Assembly (NCBI GenBank): GCA_004194705.1
Contig: SADC01000145.1
Span: 1-64,000, forward strand
Source: Ditylenchus dipsaci
Lineage: Eukaryota > Nematoda > Chromadorea > Rhabditida > Anguinidae
Direction of reading: 5' to 3'
DNA length: 64,000 nt
Positions 33,470 through 43,539 of the stretch are shown here, one piece after another. A model generated the notes under the pieces. It was not told where the DNA came from, did not search any database, and worked only from the letters and a program-made list of their open reading frames with translations. Position 1 is the stretch's first letter. The number at the start of each line of letters is the position of its first letter. A program made the translations under genes and the position numbers.

Positions 33470-33910
33470 GGTTGTCGAATCGAACGTTCGATTTCGAACA
33501 TTGTTCGAAATGTTCGAGATTTTTTCGAGATTTGAACCGAAATTTTCCAACCCGAACTTTGAACCGAACATTCGTTCGAAAATTTTCAAACTCGAACTTG
33601 AACCGAACGTTCGATTCGAAATATATCGAACTTCGTGCTGAATACTGTCAATAAGAACTTAGAAACACGAAAAATACTTGACCAAAACATGCGCAGCATC
33701 ATAAAAAAGGCATCAAAAATGGGTTGGGCTCGTTTTGAAGTTCAAATTCGAAAAAAAAACCAAAATTTTCAAATCAAACGTTCGAAAGCTTTCGAATTCA
33801 AACATCGAATCGAACCGAACGTTTGTTCGAAAATGTTTAAACTCTTACTTCGAACCGAACGTTCGAAAATTTCAAACTTATAGCGTTCGTCGAATCGAAC
33901 GTTCGCAAAT
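33470..33910. repeat. Dense GTTCGAA / CGAACGTTCG repeat block
   Basis: About 440 bp built from many copies of the self-complementary unit (CGAACGTTCG, TTCGAA), with the ends GTCGAATCGAACGTTCG present on both sides. Begins after TAGGGTTGTCGAA, similar to a hAT terminus, but no matching right end was found. The apparent open frames here are by-products of the repeat. Confidence 0.6.
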
Positions 33911-34124
33911 TTTGACCTTGTGTGGAACTCAAAAATATGTCTGTATTATTTTTCATTGGCATTGCCTTCACTTCTGATCGGGTTGTTAATTTTGCCAAAG
34001 ATTATTTATTTCAATTATTTTTGAATAAAACAGTTTAACAAGTCAAATAAAAGCATTAAAATATACTTTTTAAATAAAAATGGCAGTTGCTGGTGGGGTC
34101 TTGATAACTGAAAAGAACCGCTAC

Positions 34125-34212
34125 TCGACTCTACTGATAGAAGCCCGATAAAATGCTGCCTCCAATAAACCGCCACTAAACGGGCGTCCACAGAAGTGGC
34201 GGTTTATCGAGA
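34125..34212. mobile_element. Remnant of a Tigger-type MITE
   Basis: The right end GGCGGTTTATCGAGACTCCACTGTA is a good terminus; the left side (about 34125) is degenerate. Confidence 0.4.
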
Positions 34213-34224
34213 CTCCACTGTACA

Positions 34225-34680
34225 TACAAGGGAGGGAAACTGACTGTGACCTGCGGTTTTTTCGATAAAATTTTTTCGTATTCTTGTAGAGCGTGCCCAA
34301 ATCCCATGTTGAATTTGGCTCCCCACCTCCGAAACTCAATAAAAATTTTAGGAATGACCCATGGCCCAAGGGTCAGCTATGAAAAACCATGATACGGGCA
34401 TCAAGTGCTTTTAGAACTTTGAGTGACCTTGCACATAGTTGCACGTAAAAATTTTTTGGTGCCGGGCGCCGGCACTGGGGCCGGATTTTTCAAAAAATCG
34501 GCGCCGAGCGCACAACGTGGCGTCGGTCATTTTCAGGCGCCGGGCGCCGAAAAATCCAGTTTTGTAGACCTTCAGAGCTGGGGCGCCAGATTCGTCAGGA
34601 ACTTGGGCACGCTCTACAAAAATACACAGAAAAAGAATTGTCATTCAAGTTTGCCCAGGTCACAGTTCCTTGTTAGACAG
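34225..34680. repeat. Palindromic element with a GC-rich centre
   Basis: The arms AACTGACTGTGACCTG / CAGGTCACAGTT and TTGTAGAGCGTGCCCAAAT / TTGGGCACGCTCTACAA are inverted. Between them (34455-34600) lies a GC-rich stretch of GGCGCCGGGCGCC units, unlike its AT-rich surroundings. Confidence 0.55.
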
Positions 34681-34968
34681 ACATTTTAAGTATACCATAT
34701 AGGCTTCATGTAGCACTTTTATTGCTATTTATTCTAAATATTCCTATATACTTTTGCCTATCCAGATCACATAGAATAAAGAATGTCGATTAATTCTTAG
34801 AAATTTAAAAAGTGGTACTTTTTATTGTCGACGTGCATGAATTCCCTACTATTTTTTGAACGTGGGAAGAGGAACATCAAGCCGAAAAAAAATTCATGTG
34901 TCGTTGTATATTATTTAGGTCTATCAAATATTCAAGAATAACTTAAAATTTATAATTCGCCAAATATG

Positions 34969-34976
34969 TATATAAG
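34969..34976 (+). promoter_or_regulatory. TATA box of the TTL gene
   Basis: TATATAAG, 87 bp before the start codon at 35056. A TCACTCACTCAG initiator-like sequence lies about 30 bp downstream (near 34997), giving a predicted 5' leader of about 55 nt. Confidence 0.5.
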
Positions 34977-35055
34977 TAGACAAAAAGCTAAACTTTCACT
35001 CACTCAGATCTGATTCTTAAGCAATAATTTTTTTTTCGTTTAAACCATTTTTTCA

Positions 35056-35655
35056 ATGGCTGTATGTATCTTATTTCTTATTTTTCTTTTTTTTCCTCAT
35101 CACGCCAACTGTGAGCCTAAAAAGAGCTGCGATCTAAATATTGAGCCTAGTCCACCGACTTGCCCAAAAGTGCGATCCCAATCAATGAGGATGGTAGCTC
35201 AGCTCACGTGCAAAGGCACAATAGTCAAAAACCAGATGGCTGAAGTAATGGGAAGTTACCTTGTTAATGCTTGTGTGTGGCCAGATGGACAGATTTGTAC
35301 TGAAGCTGAAAATTCTATAAGAATTGGCTTAGGTGCTACAGAGGCAGATGGCGCACTCAATTTTCTTGGTGAAATAGCTACTGGGTCTGATTTTACCGCT
35401 ACAAGAAGTCCATTAGGCAGAGGATATGGTGAATTAATAATTCACCACAACTGTTCTAGCACAGTCAACACGAAACCAGATGGATTGGATAATTGCCGCT
35501 GCACTTTCAAATACCCCATTTTCCCTGAATACTTTTGCTTTCAGCCTTGTGGTAGCGGAAAAGCAAATAAGTTGGGCACAATAGATTTGTCTGATGAGCG
35601 GTTCAACACCTGTGATTGCACTCCTCTTGCTGCTAATAATGAGGTGAAAAAATGA
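35056..35655 (+). CDS. Transthyretin-like (TTL) secreted protein, single exon
   Basis: 199 residues, intact open frame with no intron. Residues 1-19 (MAVCILFLIFLFFPHHANC) form a signal peptide. The body follows the TTL layout: a VAQLTCKG strand near the start, then ATEADGALNFLGE (the T-D-x-x-G-x-F-x-x-G step of the family), GELIIHHNCS (the IxHxC strand), PIFPEY, and LGTIDLSDE near the end. Cysteines are plentiful, and a CRC/CDC pattern suggests disulphides. TTL proteins are a large family best known in nematodes, secreted and of varied or unknown role. The insert between the first strand and ATEADG is longer than usual, so assignment is probable, not certain. No clear AATAAA follows. Confidence 0.65.
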   Translation: MAVCILFLIFLFFPHHANCEPKKSCDLNIEPSPPTCPKVRSQSMRMVAQLTCKGTIVKNQMAEVMGSYLVNACVWPDGQICTEAENSIRIGLGATEADGALNFLGEIATGSDFTATRSPLGRGYGELIIHHNCSSTVNTKPDGLDNCRCTFKYPIFPEYFCFQPCGSGKANKLGTIDLSDERFNTCDCTPLAANNEVKK

Positions 35656-35819
35656 TAGAAATTATGCTGACTGATGTCTATATGTAACATAATGTGTAAA
35701 TTATATTAATGCATATTTAAAAAATTGAAAAAATGCACCCAAAATAACTTTATTTACAATTTACTTTAATACAATATTAAATTTTATTTTATCTACAGTA
35801 AATTTCCTTGCCGCCACGC

Positions 35820-38710
35820 GGCTACCAGACAAATTCTAATATTTTTAGAATTTGTCGCGCGACATTTTCTAATATTTTTAGAATTTGTCGCGCGACATTT
35901 TCTAATATTTTTAGAATTTGTCGCGCGACATTTTCTAATATTTTTAGAATTTGTCGCGCGACATTTTCTAATATTTTAGAAAATGTCGTTTAGAATTTGT
36001 CGCGCGACATTTTCTAATATTTTTAGAATTTGTCGTGCGACATTTTCTAATATTTTTAGAATTTGTCGCGCGATATTTTTCTCATATTTTTAGAATTTTT
36101 TTGGGGTCTTTCTGTTAAGAAATCTTTTTTTCAGTTGTTTCAATTATGAATGTGCATGCCTCTGCAGTCTGATAATTGACTGTATTAAATTATTTTAGTT
36201 TTGCTGTGATGAGCTCAAGTGATTCTGAAGATCAAGAGATTAGCTTTTTTCCCAAAAACCAAATACAACAGCAAGAAACAAACAGGGCTGGAAAGAGCGT
36301 AATATGGTCTAACGGGTACCGCTACATTTTTGCTCGGGTATCAACTTGCGTTTCGAATGCCTGAAATACAAAAAATCTTTAGGAAAGTACCAAGATGCAG
36401 GGGATATCTTCTTTAATTGCTGGCAAAAGGTCAAGAACCTTCAAGGTATTTATAAGAATTGCAAAGGGAAGGGATTTGTCAAAGTGGGTAGCCGCCTCTT
36501 CCATCTCACGAAGCGCCACAACCATGAACCTAAGTCAGGTGAATTTGAGGTCAGTACCGACTGTGCATTTTAGTGATTTTTTCTTTAATTTGCTCAGATA
36601 CGGCAAAAATTGCAAGCAGGATATGATGTAGCTGAAGCGTCTCCTCTTTCAAAAACTAAAAGCATCGTCCGTTCAATAAAAAGGGGAACCAGCAGGCAGA
36701 TAAGAGCACGTATACCAAAGGATGCAAGCATTGCTAGACAAATTCAGCGGAAAAAGTACAAGGTAGTTATGTTTTCAGATAGTGTGTCTACAAATATCCT
36801 GCACTGTTTCAGATAAATGCTACTATGATTGACACTAAGAAAGCGAGTGAAATGCAAGTGCCCTCAGCTATGCAAAAACAGAAGATGATCAATAGTTCCT
36901 GAGGTACGACTCGAGAACGCAAGAACCTGGTAAACTGACATTAGACTAGATATATTTCTCCAGGTTCTTTCTTAACGCTGTCTGTTTTCGATCTGCCGTG
37001 GATAATGGTCTGGATGTCTCCGTTTGGTCACCAGCTTTTGCAACGAACTTTACTGATTGCTTTTGACGCCACCTATAAAGTCTCCAAGACGATTTCTGCA
37101 GGTAGATACCCTGTTCTGGTTCAAAGCGTATGCAATCATTCATTTGTAGTATCTTACAATGCATGCATTTGTCGATGGACGCTTTCTACCTGTCGTTTTC
37201 GTTTGGATGAAGAACAAGGACAACCTCAGCTACCAACGAGTCTTTCAAGAAGTTTTTACTTCACCGGCAGAGGACTATAATATTACATATTACCAATCAG
37301 GTTATTGCATTTTGCGCACTACTGCTTTTTAATAGTCCTCATTTCTAAGATTTCGAGCGAGCTCCTGCAAATGTACTCACTTCGCTGTTTCCTAATGCCA
37401 TGCCAATCAAGTGTGCGTTCCACTTGTGTCAATCAAATCGAAAGTGGGCTCGCGGGCATGGAAGGAGTGACTTTTACAAGAATAATGACTTGCGCGATTG
37501 GATCGTGCTATTCTCAAAGCTTGGATATTTGCCTAAGAAAGATGTCATCCGGGGGTTCATTGCGCTCATCTTTGCTTTTCAAAATCTTATCGATGCAGGA
37601 GCCGCAAATGAGGACCATCAAAATCGTGCCAAAGGTATAAGTTATCATACTCAATCTTACTGAATCAATATGACGTTTATTTAGCCTTTATTGATTATTT
37701 AAAAAAACATATCTTTTCCGTGGTACTGGTTGCAGGATGCAGCCTGCTCTGTTTCCCATTCATCAATGGCACGTCAATGAATACATTCGCAAGCAGCTTC
37801 CTGTCACAAACAATTTTGTGAAATCATGGAATCGAGACTACAAAGCTCACTTCGCTGGAGGAGGAAAGGCAGATCGCAGTAAGGTTATACAGTTTCAAAT
37901 CACAGTAGAAGAAGCAGTAATACACACAATTGAAAGGTTTTTTTCATAACCTCGATCTATTTCACCTGTATCTCACTGTTTGAGGCATGAGGACAAGCCT
38001 GAGGGACAGTTCCGTATGGTCCGTGAATCTCAGCTGACGTCGGAGCAATTGGTGCATGCTCTGCTAGTAAAATGGGAAGAGAAGCCGTCCAATGAAGTTC
38101 CGAACTTTAATGAATTAGTCTCATTTCTACGATCTGTGCAAGAAAGCGTGTGGTACGCAAAAGGATTCCATCCAGATTTCGATGATATTGAAGAAAGTGA
38201 AGAAGAGGAACTAGAAGAGGAAGGTAGTGTTGAAATATAGTTGTTCATTGGGCCTGTTAGCTTATACATGTTATTCTCCGTTGTCAATAAAGTTTGTATC
38301 AGCGCGAGATATCACTGAGTCGAATGTTGATATGTAAAGGTTTGTTACTTTTGTGGTCTTCATATGTGAAGAAATCACATTTGTTGCCGAAGAGCATTTA
38401 CGTCTCGTGAATTTATTCATTGCTTATGGTAGTTTTTTTTGAAAACTTAGTACAAAGACTTAAATTAACTGATAGGATTTTTTTTTAATATTAGAAAATG
38501 TCGCGCGACAAATTCTAAAAATATTAGAAAATGTCGCGCGACAAATTCTAAAAATATTAGAAAAATGTCGCGCGACAAATTCTAAAAATATTAGAAAATG
38601 TCGCACGACAAATTCTAAAAAAATTAGAAAATGTCGCGCGACAAATTCTAAAAATATTAAAAATTGTGTCGCGCGACAAATTCTAAAATATTAGAATTTG
38701 TCTGGTAGCC
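35820..38710. mobile_element. Foldback/MULE element with GTCGCGCGACA repeat ends
   Basis: Ends GGCTACCAGACAAATTCTAA and the inverse. Each terminal region (35820-36095 and 38485-38710) is an array of a 35-bp unit, AGAATTTGTCGCGCGACATT plus TTCTAATATTTTT, itself partly palindromic. CCGCCACGC is duplicated outside (35811-35819 and 38710-38718), giving a 9-bp target duplication with one base of ambiguity. The interior encodes a FLYWCH-MULE transposase on the plus strand. Size 2.89 kb. Organisation parallels Drosophila Foldback elements. Confidence 0.9.
36209..38240 (+). CDS. FLYWCH zinc finger plus MULE transposase
   Basis: Probably several exons with short introns, e.g. 36550-36597 and 36763-36812. 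Start at 36209 ([18 protein letters not shown]). The FLYWCH part (about 36295-36545) reads [11 protein letters not shown], then FFNCWQKV and [10 protein letters not shown], with the two cysteines and final HxH in place across one frame change. The MULE core includes [12 protein letters not shown] (37054-37090, first catalytic Asp in the D-A-T context), [14 protein letters not shown] (second region, HxC), [11 protein letters not shown], and [19 protein letters not shown] (37797-37850, the TNN-x-x-E-like motif with K in place of E). The C-terminus is acidic ([19 protein letters not shown]). At least three frame breaks are present; whether they are errors or decay is open. Confidence 0.8.
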
Positions 38711-39489
38711 CGCCACGCCACTATCTTATTGGCATGCTTATAGTTTTTAGCTTGATTTAGCTTGACGGACTGCACTCTTCCAACTTCAAGTTACATGTTT
38801 TCTGCAAAGCTTATTAACTACGGTTTTTCAAATGGTCCGAAAAAATATATTTCGAGTTCATGCGAGTGTTTTTTATTTATATTTTACTATATGGTATCGA
38901 TATTACAAAACGTTCTCTCTATGATTAAAAAATTTAAAATTTTTATTGATTTCTCACAGCTAATTTTTTGCGCTGACAATACCAAAGTAGAAACTGATCG
39001 GTGTAAGTAGATTATTGCTACGCACACATATGAAACAATGAAGCGAGAATTTAAAAAACCATATGGGGACCTTTGTCAAATAGGTACTATAAAATAGGTT
39101 ACCAATAGGTATCATATTTGAATGGAGCAGAGGCAAAGCTTTCCATTAAAGTATTTTACACAGCAAAATTATGGTGATAAAGCCGTGGAACTCTTACTTC
39201 TCAACATGCTCTTTTTGCCGGACTTTTGTCATTAGTCTCGGCGTATTTAGTGTCAATCAATTGCCCAAGTATCACCTTTCGATTGAAAAAGCGCTTGTCA
39301 ATTTGCAGAAAATGAAAAACGTTATAGACCAAACAATTAGGCTGAATAAAATTGCGCCACCCTGTATGTGGGGTCTAGCCAAAGAATCAAATAAAAAATA
39401 CAAAAGATATAAAAGATGATATATATTTAGAACTAACAACAAATATAGCCAAACAAAAAATCTGGTATAAATTTAAGAAGCTCATTTTG
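38711..39489. other. AT-rich spacer, no feature seen
   Basis: No gene or repeat structure was recognised between the foldback element and the ATTCGCG repeat. Confidence 0.4.
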
Positions 39490-39494
39490 GTACG

Positions 39495-39602
39495 GACTAG
39501 GGTGGGGAAATTCGCGCGAGTATGAAATAGCCCCGAATATTCGCGGATATTCGCGCGAATATTCGGAATGTTCGCGAATATTCGCGAACATTCGAACTGT
39601 CG
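39495..39602. repeat. ATTCGCGCGAATATTCG repeat block
   Basis: A roughly 105-bp run of self-complementary ATTCGCG(CG)AAT units, starting TAGGGTGGGGAAATTCGCGC. Similar in style to the GTTCGAA block at 33470 and possibly the end of a hAT-like element. Confidence 0.5.
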
Positions 39603-39811
39603 TCTTATGAACAAATGAAAAAGAAAAACAGTAAATTAAATGCTTAAGTAATCACAACCGCCACTAAAACACATTCCAATTAGCTTCATTGACAATAAAA
39701 TAAATTCAATCAACATTCAAAAACAATGTATCATTCTCAATAGTTTGTTCTTCTCGAATTCTGATTCCCCTCTTCTTCGGATTGATGCACTTTTTTGAAT
39801 AGACCGGCATA

Positions 39812-40740
39812 CAGTCGAGTCCCACTATAGTGCGATCCCCATTATAGTGCGACTCCCGCTATAGTGCGACCCTGAGACTGATTTGTTTGGCCAGCAAAGA
39901 AACCCCACAAATTTACTCCTAATATAGTGCGACCCGCTACAGTGCGACACCCGCTATAGTGCGACACTGTGGCCGGCCTGTAAGAAATTTCATCCCGGTT
40001 TAATGCGAATTTTTAAAAAAATATTTGAAATTTAATGTCTTGCAACGAAAGAAGTTATTTTATTTGTTTTGGAGCAGTTTAAATTTATTTTCCGCGGCTT
40101 CTCCGCTTGTTTTTGCCATCTCGTCTCTTTTTTTCGTGCTTATATTCGGTTATTTACGAACAAACGGCGATGACGGGCTTTACGGAGGTGGATGCGGATG
40201 TGTGACAGGTTTTTTTGTCTTTGTTCTTTCCTCACTTTCACTATCAGATGGAGCTTTTACTCTAGCTGAAATCGTGGCGGAAGTCTCACTGGTGAAAGTG
40301 GAAGAAGACGAAGAAAGCGAAGCGATGGACACCGAAGAAGCGGAAGCCGAAGAGCCAGTAATCAGCCGACAGCAATCTCAGTCCGCCTAAATCTCGTTCG
40401 CCGATTGTGGAGAAGAACACGGATGATCCGATCATCCTCAGCTGCAATGACAATTAGACGAATATTTGTATAGGGTGCGCCAGAAGAAACAAAATAAAGC
40501 CAACTTAACAGCATTTTTCCGATTGTTTGATTGTATTTTAATTATTATGTTTGATCTATGGATAAAGTTAGTTAGTTATGGCTGTGCTCAGAATGTTTAT
40601 GCAAGATCCTTCTATAGTGCGTATAACAAAAAGTTTGGTGAAAAAAACACGCTATAGTTGCGATCCGACTACAGTGCGACTCCCGCTATAGTGCGACTAC
40701 ATTCCGGTCTCCAGAGTCGCACTATAGCGGGACTCGACTG
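39812..40740. mobile_element. Tigger-type element with CACTATAGTGCGACTC repeat ends and a C-terminal transposase piece
   Basis: Ends CAGTCGAGTCCCACTATAGT and the inverse, flanked by TA (39810-39811 and 40741-40742). Both ends are arrays of CCCGCTATAGTGCGAC units (39820-39990 and 40645-40735). On the plus strand 40247-40387 reads GAFTLAEIVAEVSLVKVEED and an acidic tail, and about 40470-40530 reads QKKQNKANLTAFF, matching the extreme C-terminus of Tigger transposases. The catalytic part is missing. Confidence 0.7.
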
Positions 40741-40833
40741 TATTCCAATTGGATGTTATGCTTTATAAGACTATTTCGTTTGGCGGTGTCCAGCTTTATT
40801 CTAAAGAAGAAAAAAAAAACCCTCACTAGAAAT

Positions 40834-41465
40834 TCATGCAAACAGATAAAATAACCAACCTATTTCGAAGCTTTGTGTGGATCCCACCTCGAAAGGACCA
40901 GTTCTTTCGGTCGAGGCGGCAGAGATTGGCACATTGTGAAGCATTTCAACGACTTTGCATAGCAATGTATCCGAGAACCAGGCTTTCCACCAAGTTAGAG
41001 CATTTATCGTTTTCACAGTTTCCCAAGCATAGCTCCTCCTCAGAAACCCTAGTAAGAAGAATGTCGGCTCATCCTGATCTTCTTTGCCGATCTTATCGAA
41101 ATAGCTATTGATCCTTGGTGTGTTCGGTCGACCGCTGTTCTCCTCGGATTCCTTGACTATTTCTTTGGAATCTCTCCATTTGCTTCCAATTTGAGCTTAA
41201 TGCCAGATAATTCGTCGATCACTTTGATTGCTTCCACTCCAATTTTCGTGCACTGGTTCTTGAATTAAGTATCAAAATACGCCATGAACAACCTTAGTAG
41301 AATAGAAATTGTACCGTAAGATGATAGGCCATACTGGTAGCATTTTCTCGATATTTCATCCCGCAAAACCTGCACTCAAATTTGTTATCATCTTCGACGA
41401 AAATTGACGACTCCAGTGTTTTGGTTTCACCATGCTTGCCTGAAAATACATACCAGAAACATCAG
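40834..41465 (-). pseudogene. hAT transposase relic: BED finger and C-terminal dimerisation domain
   Basis: Minus strand: near 41450-41320 it reads FECRFCGMKYRENATSMAYH, a BED-type zinc finger (C-x2-C...H). Near 40960-40865 it reads MLHNVPISAASTERTGPFEV, the hAT C-terminal P-x-S-A-x-x-E-R motif. The core between them is lost, leaving about 630 bp. Ends and target duplication were not identified. Confidence 0.65.
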
Positions 41466-41479
41466 GAAAACAGTGTTTC

Positions 41480-42950
41480 CTTTCTGAGTTCTGCAATCTA
41501 TAATGGAAATTGCCGGAGAAAGTCATTTTGAGTCAGACTATTAGCGATCTGGAGGTTATAAAAATGAATTTATTGTGGAAGCGAACAAGTGGCGCTTACC
41601 TGCAGCTCAGGTAAGGCATGAGCAGTTTCGACTACTGATAGACCGACTCAAAATAGCTATCTTTTTAGTTTTAATACGAAAAACGCCTCTATTCTATGAG
41701 AAGTACGTATTTATCGACTTTGCACTCAAGACAATTTTTTAAATATTCCGGACCTAAAGTACACAACCCTTTTAACAACTAATTTATTTTTGACTAAAAT
41801 TTATTTCCTTCACAAGGAAACATCAACAGTGGGTAACGCTGACTTTGACAAACCAATATACCATTTTGTAGCTTTTTCATGCTGAATCTCATCGTATATG
41901 CCATTTTTGCGAAACCACGAGAAAAATATTCACCAAAGGCTTTTGAAGATCAACAAAAACATTATAAAATTATGGCGAATTTGTCATATTTTTTTTTTTC
42001 GTTTTCGCTTTTTTGTTCCCTTTTTCGATTCAGTCAGTTTAATTTTATACCATTTAAATGAGCCAAATAAATTCGATGGACAGGATTTTGTATGAAAAAA
42101 CTAGTGAAGGTGAGCAAGCAATAGCTGGTCCTGAAGACATTGATTTATTTTAGAAGATAGAAAGGTATCTATAACTTTTACTTGTAAAATTTTGATATTA
42201 TATAAATATAATTTTTTAAATCATTTAAATGTTTGGGCTTCTTATAAATATTTATTCACAAATTTCTGATATCATTTATTGTGCAATGAAAAAAGATATG
42301 GCTGGGATGTTCAAAAAGATTGTAGCCGGCGGCGGCCCACACCCTTTCAAAATTTGAATCTTAGTGTATTAGGGAAAATTGGCGCCAAACAAAAAATTAT
42401 CGAAATGGTCGATTTGAGACACCTTTTTTGTTTCATGCTGCTGACCAGGTTTTTTCACTTTCGGCTTCTGCATGCTTTTTTGCCAAAATATTCCTCACAT
42501 GAAGGGCTTTCGAATGAGCCATCATTTGCCCATAAAGCAGTTAAAAATTCAAACCAGAACTAATTGCTGTGCAGATTTTCGAAGAATTTCTTCGCATTAT
42601 TGATTTGATCGAAATCTTGCCAAGTTTTTTTTTCTATTTTTGTCAAACAAAACCGGAGACTCGATAGAGGAGTAAATTTGCTGCGTGTTGGTACCAAGGA
42701 CGTATGCAAAAAATGCAATTTAGGGTGTCTAATGCAAAAGTTAGATGATAAACGCAAAAAACCCTATTTTACTCGGAAAAATGCCAGTTGTTTGCTTATA
42801 ATGGTCTCTAGTTTTATAAACTCTGACTTTACAAAATCGGTCTGATTATTCTTGTAGCTGAATGTCTGAGCTATCTTTTTGTTGTATGAGAGGTCCTAAA
42901 ACGACGACTTTTTCAGATTTTTTGACGAATCAAATTGGTGTAATTTTCAG
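41480..42950. other. No gene recognised
   Basis: AT-rich sequence between the hAT relic and the histone H3 pseudogene. No coding region, palindrome or tandem array stood out. Confidence 0.4.
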
Positions 42951-43090
42951 GTATGATGAGGACTTGAAATCCAAGCTATCAGAGAAGCAGAGAGCAGACA
43001 GAAATCAAGAATCAATGAGAAGCAGGTTTAGCAGGTGTAACAGGTTGCGTTTGGTATCTCTTCAGTGATCACACTTATTTTTTACTTTAG

Positions 43091-43537
43091 CAAACTGCGC
43101 ATAAGACTGTGGCCGGAAAAGCTCCGAAAGTCTGTAGGTGTCAAGACATGCTCGTGCCGGAGTTGATGGTGGAATCAAGAAGGCGCGTCGCTATCGTCCT
43201 GGCACTGTTGCTCTTCGTGAGATGCTCCGCTATCAGTAGTCGATTGATTTGCTGCTCCGTAAGCTTCCGTTTCAGCGCCTTGTTCGTGAAATTGCGCAAA
43301 AGTTCAAGACAGTTCTTCGCTATCGGTGCGTTCCTTTTCCGATTATCGTGTATGTCCTTCAATAACCTATTTTGTTTTAGGCGCGTTTGCTGTTGTTGCT
43401 CTTCAGGAAGCCATGGAAATGTAGTTGACATGCTTCTTCGAAAACAGCAATTTGTGCGCCGTCCATGCCAAGCGGTCACCGTCATGTGCAAGGACCTTCA
43501 GCTGGCTCGTCGTCTTCGTGGTCAATTTCATGCTTGA
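43091..43537 (+). pseudogene. Histone H3 (variant) pseudogene with a retained intron
   Basis: Three frames read through as H3: QTAHKTVAGKAPK (43091-43129), then GVDGGIKKARRYRPGTVALR (from about 43157) followed by [20 protein letters not shown], then, after a 55-bp intron (43326-43380, GTGCGT...TTTTAG), VVALQEAMEM, FFENSNLCAVHAK, and VTVMCKDLQLARRLRGQ with a stop. The order and spacing are those of H3. It is broken: a frame change after GKAPK, a TAG in place of Lys in RYQ*S, a TAG in place of Tyr after QEAMEM, and a frame change after HAK. The two nonsense codons are substitutions, so this is real decay. The intron shows that it is not a processed copy. An acceptor (TACTTTAG) precedes 43091, so the first five codons would lie in an upstream exon that I could not find. 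Confidence 0.8.
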
Positions 43538-43539
43538 GG

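Noticed and set aside
33401..33977. Several RTF/SNRTF-rich open frames
   Set aside because: By-products of the GTTCGAA repeat block on both strands.
35808..35993. Repetitive NIFRICRATFS open frame
   Set aside because: Translation of the GTCGCGCGACA terminal array of the foldback element.
40025..40240. N-terminal hydrophobic part of the 40025-40390 open frame as a membrane protein
   Set aside because: Only the later GAFTLAEIV-acidic part matches a known family (Tigger C-terminus); the upstream part is element non-coding sequence.
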